Assembly (NCBI GenBank): GCA_030432635.1
Contig: JAUIMB010000009.1
Coordinates: forward strand, 1-64,000
Direction: 5' to 3'
DNA: 64,000 bases
DNA from: Bacteroidia bacterium
Lineage (GTDB): Bacteria; Bacteroidota; Bacteroidia; Flavobacteriales; Flavobacteriaceae
Below the pieces are notes generated by a model. It was not told where the DNA came from. It was given only the letters and a program-made list of their open reading frames with translations, and did no database searches. Shown here one piece after another: positions 52,064-60,866 of this stretch (the first letter of the stretch is position 1; each line of letters opens with the position of its first letter). A program made the position numbers and the translations under genes.

Positions 52064-54070
52064 ATGCGCTTCAAAATCGACTCAGAATTCAAACCAACAG
52101 GTGATCAGCCTCAAGCCATAAAGCAACTCGTTGATGGCGTAAACACCAATGAAAAATATCAAACACTGTTAGGTGTAACAGGCTCTGGAAAAACCTTTAC
52201 CGTTGCCAATGTAATTCAAGATGTACAACGTCCAACTTTGGTTTTGGCGCATAACAAGACTTTGGCTGCACAGTTATATTCTGAGTTCAAACAGTTTTTT
52301 CCGAATAATGCCGTTGAGTACTTTGTCTCCTATTATGACTATTACCAACCCGAAGCTTATATTCCCGTTTCTGGTGTGTACATCGAGAAAGATCTTTCTA
52401 TTAATGAGGAAATCGAAAAAATGCGATTAAGCACGACCTCTTCCCTATTATCAGGTCGTAGAGACGTAATTGTTGTGGCTTCGGTCTCTTGTTTATATGG
52501 TATTGGAAATCCCGTTGAATTTCAGAAAAATGTCATTTCCCTTGAAATAGATCAGGAAATTTCAAGAACAGATTTACTTCATCGTTTGGTGCAAAGTTTA
52601 TATTCTCGTACAGAAGCGGATTTCAACCACGGAAATTTTAGAATCAAAGGAGATACCGTTGATATTTTTCCTAGTTATGCTGATGACGCCTTCCGCATTC
52701 ATTTCTTTGGTGATGAAATTGAAGATATTGAACAATTCAACATTCAAACCAATGAAGTCATTGAACATTACGATCGACTTAATATCTATCCAGCAAATAT
52801 GTTTGTCACTTCACCAGACATATTACAGAATGCTATTAGGGACATTCAAGATGATTTGGTTAAGCAACATGATTATTTTAAGGACATTGGCAAACATTTA
52901 GAAGCCAAACGTCTTAAGGAACGTACTGAATTTGATTTAGAAATGATACGTGAATTGGGCTACTGCTCTGGAATTGAAAATTATTCGAGGTATTTAGATG
53001 GACGACAGCCTGGAACAAGACCCTTTTGCTTATTGGATTATTTCCCTGAGGACTATTTGATGGTTGTTGATGAAAGCCATGTAACCATTTCCCAAGTACA
53101 TGCCATGTATGGTGGTGACCGTAGCCGCAAGGAAAATTTGGTTGACTATGGTTTTCGATTACCAGCAGCGATGGACAATCGACCATTGAAATTTGAAGAA
53201 TTCGAAGCTTTACAAAACCAAGTGATCTATGTGAGTGCCACACCTGCCGATTACGAGCTCCAGAAAACCGACGGTGTTTATGTAGAGCAAGTGATTCGAC
53301 CAACAGGCTTGTTGGATCCTATTATCGAAGTGCGTCCAAGTTTGAATCAAATTGATGACCTTATAGAGGAAATACAACAACGTGTTGAAAAAGACGAACG
53401 AACATTAGTAACCACCTTGACCAAGCGTATGGCTGAAGAGTTAACCAAGTACTTGGATCGCATTCAGATACGATGTCGATATATTCATAGTGATGTGGAC
53501 ACCTTGGAACGTGTTGAAATCATGCAAGATTTAAGAAAAGGCCTTTTTGATGTGCTTGTTGGTGTCAACCTTTTACGTGAAGGTCTTGATTTGCCTGAAG
53601 TTTCTTTGGTCGCCATATTGGATGCCGACAAGGAAGGATTTTTACGATCTAACCGCTCGCTCACACAAACGGTCGGCCGAGCTGCACGTCACCTCAATGG
53701 GATGGCAATAATGTATGCCGACAAAATTACCAAGAGCATGCAGAAAACGATCGATGAAACCAATTATCGACGAGAAAAGCAAATCGCATACAATACAGCC
53801 CATAATATTACACCAACGGCTTTGAACAAAAGCCTAGATAATGCTTTGGCCAAAAATTCTGTTAGCACATACAGTTATGAACTTGAAGCAGCTAAGGCTG
53901 CCGAACCGGAAAGTGAATACTTGACTAAAAGTCAGTTGGAGAAGAAAATCCGTGAGAAACGCAAACAAATGGAGCAAGCAGCTAAAGCTTTGGATTTTAT
54001 AGTTGCGGCTAAATTACGTGACGACATCAAAGCCTATCAACAAAAATTGGAAAAACTAAAGGTTAGTTAA
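52064..54070 (+). CDS. uvrB: Excinuclease ABC subunit B
   Basis: UvrB (668 aa), the damage-verifying helicase-like subunit of nucleotide excision repair, which receives DNA from UvrA and recruits UvrC. The N-terminus FKPTGDQPQAI, Walker A GVTGSGKT, the DNA-gripping beta-hairpin YYDYYQPEAYIP, the Walker B region VDESHVT and the helicase motifs GVNLLREGLDLPEV and QTVGRAARH are all present. A C-terminal UVR motif (about 630-665, EKKIREKRKQMEQAAKALDF) binds UvrC. The start is fixed by the conserved N-terminus, though a promoter box lies only 4 bp upstream. It converges on a TerB-like gene across 48 bp. Confidence 0.97.
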   Translation: MRFKIDSEFKPTGDQPQAIKQLVDGVNTNEKYQTLLGVTGSGKTFTVANVIQDVQRPTLVLAHNKTLAAQLYSEFKQFFPNNAVEYFVSYYDYYQPEAYIPVSGVYIEKDLSINEEIEKMRLSTTSSLLSGRRDVIVVASVSCLYGIGNPVEFQKNVISLEIDQEISRTDLLHRLVQSLYSRTEADFNHGNFRIKGDTVDIFPSYADDAFRIHFFGDEIEDIEQFNIQTNEVIEHYDRLNIYPANMFVTSPDILQNAIRDIQDDLVKQHDYFKDIGKHLEAKRLKERTEFDLEMIRELGYCSGIENYSRYLDGRQPGTRPFCLLDYFPEDYLMVVDESHVTISQVHAMYGGDRSRKENLVDYGFRLPAAMDNRPLKFEEFEALQNQVIYVSATPADYELQKTDGVYVEQVIRPTGLLDPIIEVRPSLNQIDDLIEEIQQRVEKDERTLVTTLTKRMAEELTKYLDRIQIRCRYIHSDVDTLERVEIMQDLRKGLFDVLVGVNLLREGLDLPEVSLVAILDADKEGFLRSNRSLTQTVGRAARHLNGMAIMYADKITKSMQKTIDETNYRREKQIAYNTAHNITPTALNKSLDNALAKNSVSTYSYELEAAKAAEPESEYLTKSQLEKKIREKRKQMEQAAKALDFIVAAKLRDDIKAYQQKLEKLKVS

Positions 54071-54118
54071 GCAATCGCATTGTGAAACCAATGACAGTGC
54101 CTACTTGCTTTCTGCTCA

Positions 54119-54520
54119 TTAATTATACTGTACCTTAAAAATATCTATTAAGAAGTCTGGTGGTACAATTTTATTAGGAAAGCTTTCCATTAAATCCAAA
54201 ACACGATTAATACTTTCGTGGCTTAAGCCCATTCGCAATCCAAAATTATGAAGTTTGACCAATTCTGTATCAGAGATATGCTTGTCTAAATTCATCAATA
54301 ACACCAATCTGTGGAACTGAACAATACGCTCACTATGCGATTTTAAATGCACGTGAGACACAGGATATTTAAAAAGATAATCAAAATCTTCCTTTGAAAT
54401 CTCTAGTTGTTTTGCAATACTAAAAAGGAATTTATATTCAATGGATTTTATATTATCGTCGGTTTGTGCAAAGGCTATCATTTCGGATAGCAAGCTTAGT
54501 TTTTCTGAACGGTTTATCAT
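54119..54520 (-). CDS. TerB-like helical protein
   Basis: A 133-aa all-helical protein resembling the TerB/DjlA N-terminal fold. It has acidic segments AFAQTDDNIKSIEYKFLFSIA and LMNLDKHISDTELVKLHNFG, each placed like the metal-binding loop of TerB repeats (D-x-x-I/H-S/K-x-x-E). TerB-like proteins occur in stress and envelope-linked systems, but this small form has no known role. It is convergent with uvrB; similar small genes beside uvrB in related genomes carry uvrB-derived names, which is probably a mislabel. Confidence 0.62.
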   Translation of the reverse strand: MINRSEKLSLLSEMIAFAQTDDNIKSIEYKFLFSIAKQLEISKEDFDYLFKYPVSHVHLKSHSERIVQFHRLVLLMNLDKHISDTELVKLHNFGLRMGLSHESINRVLDLMESFPNKIVPPDFLIDIFKVQYN

Positions 54521-54859
54521 TATTGAGGGATTATATGATTCTTATTGTTATAAATTTAGAAACTTTGTTTAGGTTATAATCCTTGATTATCCGTAGCTTA
54601 TCGAAAAATAAAGTGCGATTCATCGTACTTTTCTTACTTTCATATCGAATTAAATTATAAAAACTTGATTATCAATTACTTAAAAAGATTGTGTCGTTCG
54701 TCGATTATTTCTCTTTCAAAATTAATTATCGATGAACGGTAAGCATTCGAATAATCAAATTTTATGTAATTTCGTACACACTGAAATAAACAACCTATTA
54801 TACATGGTATGGTTTTTATTTTAGCTAAGTGTTTTGAACGAATTCCCAATACAAAAACC
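54521..54859. other. 339-bp gap with an imperfect hairpin
   Basis: No gene is supported. An inverted repeat lies at 54695-54705 and 54728-54738 (11 bp with one G-U-type mismatch, 22-nt loop). A weak 7-of-8 promoter-like TAATTTCG follows at about 54766-54773, the same octamer as before the reductase gene. A minus-strand open frame crosses the gap but is mainly antisense to the YehS-like gene. Confidence 0.5.
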
Positions 54860-55102
54860 ATGACCAATAATGATATTTTTAAAAAACTAAGAGTTGCACA
54901 CAAACTTCGTGATGATGATATTGTTGAAATTTTGGCTTTGGTAGATTTTAGAATAACGAAGAGTGAACTAGGTGCATTCTTCAGGAAAGAAGGCCATCCT
55001 AAATACATGGAGTGTGGCGACCAGATTTTGCGCAATTTCCTTAACGGACTAATCATTCATCTACGTGGCCCAATGCCAAAACCTCAAAAAAAGAAGGCTT
55101 AA
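54860..55102 (+). CDS. YehS-family (DUF1456) protein, single-repeat form
   Basis: An 80-aa protein beginning MTNNDIFKKLRVAHKLRDDD. It includes EILALVDFRITKSELGAFFRKEGHPKY and the C-terminal LRNFLNGLI, the pattern of DUF1456/YehS. E. coli YehS is about twice as long and has two such repeats; this copy has one. The open frame begins at 54809, but the conserved family start is at the ATG at 54860. The function is unknown. The basic ending (MPKPQKKKA) is typical of the short flavobacterial forms. It stands alone between the TerB-like gene and the reductase gene. Confidence 0.82.
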   Translation: MTNNDIFKKLRVAHKLRDDDIVEILALVDFRITKSELGAFFRKEGHPKYMECGDQILRNFLNGLIIHLRGPMPKPQKKKA

Positions 55103-55138
55103 ATTATCAAATTCGTAATAATTTCGTGCTTTAAGATT

Positions 55139-55176
55139 TCGTTTAGATATGAGTATTAACTTGCACATCTAAACGA
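55139..55176 (+). promoter_or_regulatory. Perfect 10-bp inverted repeat in the leader of the reductase gene
   Basis: TCGTTTAGAT (55139-55148) and ATCTAAACGA (55167-55176) are perfect inverted copies separated by 18 nt; the second arm ends 5 bp before the ATG at 55182. A TAATTTCG box (7 of 8) at 55119-55126 would put the repeat in the transcript leader. It may be a repressor site or an mRNA hairpin that covers the ribosome-binding region. Confidence 0.55.
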
Positions 55177-55181
55177 TACTA

Positions 55182-55883
55182 ATGTTTGAAACTACTCCGA
55201 TTCAAAAGACCACACCAGCATACTCTGAAAAAGAGATAAAAGCACTTAATGAAAAATACAAACCGTTAACCGCTCAAGAAAGAATCCATCAATTATATAA
55301 AGATTTTGAGGTGAGTGACGTTATGTTAACAAGTTCATTTGCTGCAACCTCTGCCTTTCTATTGAAGCTCTTTTCCGATGTCAACAAAATGCAAGACGTA
55401 TTCTTTATTGATACTGGTTATCATTTTGAGGATACATTGCGTTACAAAACCCAACTTACTGAGCGTTATGGATTAAATGTGAAATCAATTAGCGCTTTAA
55501 AAGAAGAGCATGACTTCACTACTAAAGACAAGACATGGACCAAGAACCCTGATTTTTGTTGTTCTATAAACAAAGTAAAACCATTGGATCTTATCAAAAG
55601 TAACTATCAGGTTTGGGTTTCGGGATTGATGAAATGGCAAAGTGACCATCGTTCTACTCTGGATATTTTTGAGATGCGAGGTGATATATTGAAGTTTTAT
55701 CCATTAGTGGATATCACAAAACTTGAACGAGATGCATACATAAAAGAACATAATCTTCCATTTCATCCACTTGTAGCAAAAGGCTACAATTCTATAGGTT
55801 GCAAACATTGCACTATACCAGGTGAGGACAGGTCAGGTCGTTGGAACAACAACCCTAAAACTGAATGTGGATTACATTTATAG
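55182..55883 (+). CDS. cysH: Assimilatory (phospho)adenylyl-sulfate reductase
   Basis: A 233-aa thioredoxin-dependent reductase turning adenylyl sulfate (APS) or phosphoadenylyl sulfate (PAPS) into sulfite for cysteine synthesis. The nucleotide-binding region is around LTSSFAATSAFLLKLF and FFIDTGYHFEDT. The redox ending ECGLHL carries the catalytic cysteine. The DFCCS and GCKHC motifs form the CC-Xn-CxxC set of [4Fe-4S]-containing APS reductases, so APS is the more likely substrate. Classic PAPS reductases lack these cysteines. No other sulfate-assimilation gene is adjacent. The inverted repeat just upstream suggests local control. Confidence 0.9.
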   Translation: MFETTPIQKTTPAYSEKEIKALNEKYKPLTAQERIHQLYKDFEVSDVMLTSSFAATSAFLLKLFSDVNKMQDVFFIDTGYHFEDTLRYKTQLTERYGLNVKSISALKEEHDFTTKDKTWTKNPDFCCSINKVKPLDLIKSNYQVWVSGLMKWQSDHRSTLDIFEMRGDILKFYPLVDITKLERDAYIKEHNLPFHPLVAKGYNSIGCKHCTIPGEDRSGRWNNNPKTECGLHL

Positions 55884-56015
55884 CATTCCACATGGCATTG
55901 TTAAGGTGTTTGAAGTGAGTTGCTAGATTCTAAGGCGCTATGTTAAGAACCATTATCCATTTGTGAGTTTCGGGAACTGCAACTTTAGGGAACGAAGTCA
56001 TCTGCTTGATTCAAT

Positions 56016-56423
56016 TTATTGAACCTTCTCATATTTTTCAAGACAGCCCTCGATACAAAAATAGCTTACAATTAGCTCCGAATCAATAATCTCATAATTT
56101 ACCGTTGTAGGAGATATATCACAACCGGAAATCATTAAAGTCGTATTTTCTTCAGAATAAACACCAGAGGACGCTTCACCTACATCAGAAAAGATGTAGC
56201 ACAAATTTGCGTTAGAGCTAAATTCTCCGTTAGCCATAAACTCGATAACTTTATCGCTATCCACAGGTTGAAAATCACCACTCCCATCTCCTGGATCAGC
56301 ATAAACAGCTTTCAGATTCCAACTTCCAACGACATCACTTGTTAAAACATTTGGTTGATTGTCATCGTCATTGCAAGACAACATACTTAAAAACAAAATG
56401 CAAAGGCCTATTATATGTCTCAT
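56016..56423 (-). CDS. Lipocalin-like lipoprotein
   Basis: A 135-aa lipoprotein. The signal MRHIIGLCILFLSMLSC has lipobox SMLSC, and the following NDDDNQ is an acidic tract like the surface-export signal of Bacteroidota lipoproteins. The mature part fits the lipocalin-like (PF13648) pattern of short secreted proteins: VVGSWNLKAVYADPG, then IEFMANGEFSS and a C-terminal YEIIDSELIVSY strand pair with four cysteines. The frame starts at 56456, but the ATG at 56423 gives a normal signal peptide. Ligand and role are unknown. It lies downstream of sucC, separated from it by a clear terminator, so it is expressed independently. Confidence 0.78.
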   Translation of the reverse strand: MRHIIGLCILFLSMLSCNDDDNQPNVLTSDVVGSWNLKAVYADPGDGSGDFQPVDSDKVIEFMANGEFSSNANLCYIFSDVGEASSGVYSEENTTLMISGCDISPTTVNYEIIDSELIVSYFCIEGCLEKYEKVQ

Positions 56424-56480
56424 AATCATTGATCTTTTTACATAAGATGCAAGCAATTAAAAAAGGTTGCGTCAAAACAC

Positions 56481-56511
56481 AAAAAAAGCCCTCAGATCGA
56501 GAGCTTTTTTT
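56481..56511 (-). terminator. Rho-independent terminator of sucC
   Basis: On the minus strand AAAAAAAGCTCTC and GAGGGCTTTTTTT form a strong hairpin with one mismatch and a long U-tract, 18 bp after the sucC stop. The A-run at the far side could also let it act on the other strand. Confidence 0.85.
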
Positions 56512-56528
56512 ACGTTAATAATTTAGTC

Positions 56529-57719
56529 TTACGATAACACTTCTTGAACCTTATCAGCTGCCTCTTGAAATTCGGTAGCACTAAGCACTGCCAATCCGGA
56601 GTTATCTATTAGTTCTTTTGCAATATCTGCATTTGTACCTTGCAATCTTACAATAATAGGAACATTGATATTACCCATATTTTTATAAGCATCAATGACA
56701 CCTTGAGCTACACGATCACAACGAACGATACCACCAAAGATGTTGATTAAGATGGCTTTTACGTTAGGATCTTTCAATATAATCTCAAAAGCAGCTTCAA
56801 CACGTGCAGCATCTGCGGTTCCACCAACGTCTAAAAAGTTTGCTGGCTCTCCTCCTGCTTGTTTTATCAAATCCATTGTTGCCATAGCCAATCCAGCACC
56901 ATTTACCATACATCCAACATTTCCGTCAAGGTCAACATAATTCAATCCTTTTTCACCTGCTTCCACCTCGATTGGATTTTCTTCACGTAAATCACGTAAT
57001 TCGGCTAAATCCTTATGTCTAAATAGTGCATTGTCATCTAACGATACTTTGGCATCGACTGCCATGATTTTGTCATCACTGGTTTTCAAAACCGGATTGA
57101 TTTCGAACAACGATGAATCTGATTGAACATAAGCCTTATAAAGGGAAGTGACAAATCGCGTCATTTCCTTGAATGCTGTTCCAGAAAGACCTAAGTTGAA
57201 CGCAACTTTACGTGCCTGAAACGGCAGTATTCCTGTCGCTGGATCAATTTCCTCAGTAAAAATCAAATGCGGTGTTTCTTCTGCAACCGTTTCAATATCC
57301 ATTCCTCCTTCGGTTGAATACATAATCATATTTCGACCATTAGAACGATTCAACAGTACAGACATATAATATTCTTCTGGCTCAGAGTCACCAGGATAAT
57401 ATACGTCCTCAGCAACCAATACTTGATGAACACGCTTTCCTTCAGCAGAAGTTTGTGGTGTTACCAAATCCATACCTATGATTTGTCCAGCCAATGATTT
57501 CACTTCATCAAGGTTTTTGGCTAGTTTTACGCCTCCACCTTTTCCGCGACCACCAGCATGAACCTGTGCTTTAATCACATGCCAACCAGTACCAGTTTCT
57601 TCAGTTAATTTCTTGGCTGCTTCAACGGCTTCATCAGCATTTTGAGCAACTATACCACGTTGGATACGTACGCCAAAACTGCTTAATAACTCTTTTCCTT
57701 GATATTCGTGTAAATTCAT
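56529..57719 (-). CDS. sucC: Succinyl-CoA synthetase beta subunit (ADP-forming type)
   Basis: Beta subunit (396 aa) of succinyl-CoA synthetase, which in the TCA cycle couples succinyl-CoA cleavage to nucleotide triphosphate formation. N-terminal [12 protein letters not shown] is diagnostic. The ATP-grasp domain has [14 protein letters not shown], and the metal-site ENPV-equivalent is FEINPVLKT. The CoA-ligase part has [11 protein letters not shown] and [17 protein letters not shown]. The alpha subunit gene sucD is not in this window; in many Bacteroidota the two are apart. The promoter box at 57779-57786 and terminator at 56481-56511 define a single-gene transcript. Confidence 0.97.
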   Translation of the reverse strand: MNLHEYQGKELLSSFGVRIQRGIVAQNADEAVEAAKKLTEETGTGWHVIKAQVHAGGRGKGGGVKLAKNLDEVKSLAGQIIGMDLVTPQTSAEGKRVHQVLVAEDVYYPGDSEPEEYYMSVLLNRSNGRNMIMYSTEGGMDIETVAEETPHLIFTEEIDPATGILPFQARKVAFNLGLSGTAFKEMTRFVTSLYKAYVQSDSSLFEINPVLKTSDDKIMAVDAKVSLDDNALFRHKDLAELRDLREENPIEVEAGEKGLNYVDLDGNVGCMVNGAGLAMATMDLIKQAGGEPANFLDVGGTADAARVEAAFEIILKDPNVKAILINIFGGIVRCDRVAQGVIDAYKNMGNINVPIIVRLQGTNADIAKELIDNSGLAVLSATEFQEAADKVQEVLS

Positions 57720-57778
57720 TTGGTTTAGAAATTTTTGATTCGATTGTGACTACATTGCCGAAGTCAATTTTACGACGA

Positions 57779-57786
57779 CAAAAATA
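57779..57786 (-). promoter_or_regulatory. -7 box (TATTTTTG) of sucC
   Basis: A full TAnnTTTG match on the minus strand, 59 bp before the sucC ATG. The rest of the 316-bp gap (57720-58035) between sucC and the kinase gene shows only A/T-rich sequence and the box at 57989-57996. Confidence 0.55.
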
Positions 57787-57988
57787 ATCATACTAAAGGT
57801 TTCTACCAATATTTTTTAATAGAATGCTATTATCCATCAGCGAAATCACCATCACACTTTTCAGGACCGCTCAATGTACTTGAAGTTATAACGTTGTTCC
57901 ATTAGTATCCATTTTTTTATTCTCTTACGGCATTACTTGTGATTATGGATATTCTAAAAGAAATGTTAAAATCATAAAAATATTTCAT

Positions 57989-57996
57989 TATCTTTG
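57989..57996 (+). promoter_or_regulatory. -7 box (TATCTTTG) of histidine kinase operon
   Basis: TATCTTTG matches TAnnTTTG, 39 bp before the ATG at 58036. It should drive the kinase and response-regulator pair. Confidence 0.55.
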
Positions 57997-58035
57997 AAAC
58001 TCCCTAAAGTCTTTTAATAGCTACACTAAAGACTG

Positions 58036-59919
58036 ATGATTAAAAAACTAACTATAATTTCCGCATTCTTTTTTGCGCCTTATTTATATGCACAAAATTC
58101 TTCCTATAACACATTGGAGGATGTGATGCAATGGTTAGAACAACATGTAAATAGCACGAAAGATTCAACGCAATTGGCATTGTATTCCAGACGAGCTATT
58201 GAATTGTCAAAGCAAGCAAAGGACCAAAACACCTTGGCGCTTTCCTATCGTTATTTATCTACTTATCACAAGGAATACTCTAAAATAGATTCTTCTGCAT
58301 ATTACTTGAATAAAGCCACATCGATTTATGAAAAAACAGAAGATGAAATACAATTGGCCGCAACGTATTTAGAATTAAAAGCACTGTACACCGTTCAAGC
58401 AGACTATAACAAAGCGAAGTCTTTTGTATACAAGGCTTTGGATCTCTATGAGAAACTAGAATATAAAAAAGGAATTGCACTATGTTATGCTCATATTGGA
58501 GATTTACTTTACTATGAAAATAATTATAATGAAGGTATCACATATTGTGACAAGGCCATTACAATTTTTAAGACGATTGATGCCAAGGAAGATTTGGCTC
58601 TTACTTATCGTTACAAGGCAAACAGTCAATTGTTTACGGGTTTTGACTTGGACAAGGCCTTGGAATCCATAAACGCATCGATCCAACTTTATGAAGAGTT
58701 AGGTGAAACGGGAATTCCAATGATGGCTGCTATCAACTGGAGAGGAAACATCTATAAATATATGGATCGTTTTGAAGAGGCTATTGCTGATTATCAAGCC
58801 AACTATGATAATTCAATTGCAATGGGACTCGATCGCTATTTAATTCCTTCCCTTGGAAATATTGGACATGTTTATGTGATGCAAGGCAAATATGAAGAAG
58901 CATTGCCCTATAATTTAAAGGCCATCGATATTATAAAAAAAACTGGACGTAACAGAAACCTTTGGGAAAACTACATGCATGTGGCAGAAATTTATGAATC
59001 CTTGGGAAATTACAAGCTCGCACTCTACTACCACCAACAATATGTCGCTGAGTTGGAATCGTTTAAGGACAATATCATACTCAGTTTAGAAACGGAAGCT
59101 CAAGCAAAATATGAAATTGGACAAAAAAACGCTACGATATTGTTTCAGGATGAAAAAATAAGTCAGCAACAAAAAACCAAATTACTTTACATTGCCCTGT
59201 CCTCACTATTGGTAATCATCCTGTTTGGACTCTTTTACAACTATCGAAAAAACAAAAAACGCAACCTTCAGTTAGAAACATTAAATGGTGAACTTGACAC
59301 CAAGAATAAACAAAACGAACTCTTGTTAAAGGAAATCCATCATCGTGTTAAAAACAATTTGGAATTGGTTAAAAGTCTCATCGCCTTACAATCTGCCCAA
59401 TTGGAAGATTCGGCAACCAAGGATGCCATGATTGCCAGTCAGAATAGGGTACAATCCATGGGAATCATTCATCAAAAATTATATCAAGGTGAACAATTAG
59501 GCAGTATTGACATGAAGGATTATTTTATAAATTTAGGTGATGGAATTTTGGACACCTTCAATGCAGACCATAAGGTGAAAATAGAATGTGCCATGGAGCA
59601 ACTCGAGTTGGATGTTGACACAGCCGTTCCTATCGGACTCATTGTAAATGAACTCTTGACCAATGCCTTGAAATATGCTTTCCCTAATGAAAACAAGGGT
59701 AAAATTGAAATTAGCCTCACACGTCCAAATCCTGAGACCCTCACATTAAAAGTTGTCGATAATGGCATTGGCAAAACTAGTGATGCCAAACCTAAAGGTA
59801 CTGGTTTTGGGACACAATTAATTCGGCTACTTACCCAACAACTTAATGGTCAAATGGAGGAAGATCATGACAATGGCACCTCAATCAAGTTCGATTTTAA
59901 AGTTAAATCTGCCGCATAG
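58036..59919 (+). CDS. TPR sensor histidine kinase (HisKA_2 type)
   Basis: A 627-aa membrane kinase. The signal sequence (1-19, ending LYAQ) is followed by about seven TPR repeats in the periplasm (about 50-360), then one membrane helix at about 384-403 (IALSSLLVIILFGLFY). A short coiled linker leads to the dimerisation and phosphoacceptor helix with EIHHRVKNNLELVK (H436 the likely phosphorylated residue). The ATPase domain has the N-box LIVNELLTNALKYAF, VVDNGIGKT and GTGFGTQLI. The HisKA_2 form pairs with LytTR or CheY-type regulators. The response-regulator gene begins at the very next base after the stop, so the pair is certain by context. The TPR domain probably senses a periplasmic protein or peptide; the signal is unknown. 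Confidence 0.9.
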   Translation: MIKKLTIISAFFFAPYLYAQNSSYNTLEDVMQWLEQHVNSTKDSTQLALYSRRAIELSKQAKDQNTLALSYRYLSTYHKEYSKIDSSAYYLNKATSIYEKTEDEIQLAATYLELKALYTVQADYNKAKSFVYKALDLYEKLEYKKGIALCYAHIGDLLYYENNYNEGITYCDKAITIFKTIDAKEDLALTYRYKANSQLFTGFDLDKALESINASIQLYEELGETGIPMMAAINWRGNIYKYMDRFEEAIADYQANYDNSIAMGLDRYLIPSLGNIGHVYVMQGKYEEALPYNLKAIDIIKKTGRNRNLWENYMHVAEIYESLGNYKLALYYHQQYVAELESFKDNIILSLETEAQAKYEIGQKNATILFQDEKISQQQKTKLLYIALSSLLVIILFGLFYNYRKNKKRNLQLETLNGELDTKNKQNELLLKEIHHRVKNNLELVKSLIALQSAQLEDSATKDAMIASQNRVQSMGIIHQKLYQGEQLGSIDMKDYFINLGDGILDTFNADHKVKIECAMEQLELDVDTAVPIGLIVNELLTNALKYAFPNENKGKIEISLTRPNPETLTLKVVDNGIGKTSDAKPKGTGFGTQLIRLLTQQLNGQMEEDHDNGTSIKFDFKVKSAA

Positions 59920-60672
59920 ATGAACAATCCTGTGAAAATATTGATCGTTGAAGATGAAATGATTATAGCTGCAAACATATCCTTACAGCTGTCAACATTG
60001 GGTTATGACGTGATTGGTATAGTTCCACGAGGAGAAGAAGCATTGACATGCGTAAAAGAAGATCGACCAGATGTTGTTTTGATGGACATCAATCTCAAAG
60101 GAGAACTCGATGGCATAGACACAGTCAAGCGTATCAAGGAGGTTAGTGATGTCGCTGTTATTTATCTTACGGCAAATGCAGACGAAACGCATTTCAGTAG
60201 AGCCAAAAGCACACATCCTTATGCCTTCATTTCAAAACCCTTCAAAAAGCTAGATCTTCAGCGTGCTGTCGAACTAACTATTGATCGTGTGCAACAAGAA
60301 CAACATGAAAACAGTACGACACATTCGACTTCAAATGACAGTGAGCCTCCTTTTATGTTGAGCGATTGCATCTTCGTTAGACATCATGAAAAAATGGTCA
60401 AGGTGGATATAAAGAACATTCTCTATATCGAGGCCGAACGTAATTATTGTCGTATCTATTCCAAGGATAAGGAGTACTTACTTGTTATCACCTTAAAGGA
60501 TATGGATGAAAAATTACCTAGCAAGCATTTTTTGAGAGTTCATCGCTCATTTATTGTCAATCTCTCACAAATTGACGAAGTTGCCACAAGTCATATTGTG
60601 ATTGCAAAAAAGGCCATTCCTGTGAGTAAGTCCCTAAAGGAAGAGTTACTCAAGCGTCTACAAACTATATAA
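59920..60672 (+). CDS. LytTR-family response regulator
   Basis: A 250-aa response regulator. The receiver domain (about 1-125) has the acidic pocket VEDE, the phosphorylated D56 in VLMDINLKG, T-loop YLTANAD and K in FISKPF. A linker rich in Ser, Thr and His follows. The C-terminal domain (about 145-250) is LytTR DNA-binding, with IFVRHHEKMVKVDIKNILYIEAERNYC and FLRVHRSFIVNLSQID. It is the cognate partner of the kinase immediately upstream (0-bp gap, coupled translation). Targets are unknown; LytTR regulators bind direct repeats. Confidence 0.92.
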   Translation: MNNPVKILIVEDEMIIAANISLQLSTLGYDVIGIVPRGEEALTCVKEDRPDVVLMDINLKGELDGIDTVKRIKEVSDVAVIYLTANADETHFSRAKSTHPYAFISKPFKKLDLQRAVELTIDRVQQEQHENSTTHSTSNDSEPPFMLSDCIFVRHHEKMVKVDIKNILYIEAERNYCRIYSKDKEYLLVITLKDMDEKLPSKHFLRVHRSFIVNLSQIDEVATSHIVIAKKAIPVSKSLKEELLKRLQTI

Positions 60673-60866
60673 GATATTTCTTCTTTATCAATTGGCTTTC
60701 AATAGAAGGTGCAATTCCAAGGCATTCACTGGATAAACATTTTAACACTTTCGGGAAACAAAAACGACCACTCGTCCTAAATCGGTTTTATTTCATTCTG
60801 ATTAACAGTTACTTAGTAGAGAATTCAATTTGAATTTATAATCATTAACATTTTAAACTATTAATC

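Noticed and set aside
54676-55056. 126-aa minus-strand open frame
   Set aside because: Mostly antisense to the YehS-like gene, whose sequence and family start are convincing.
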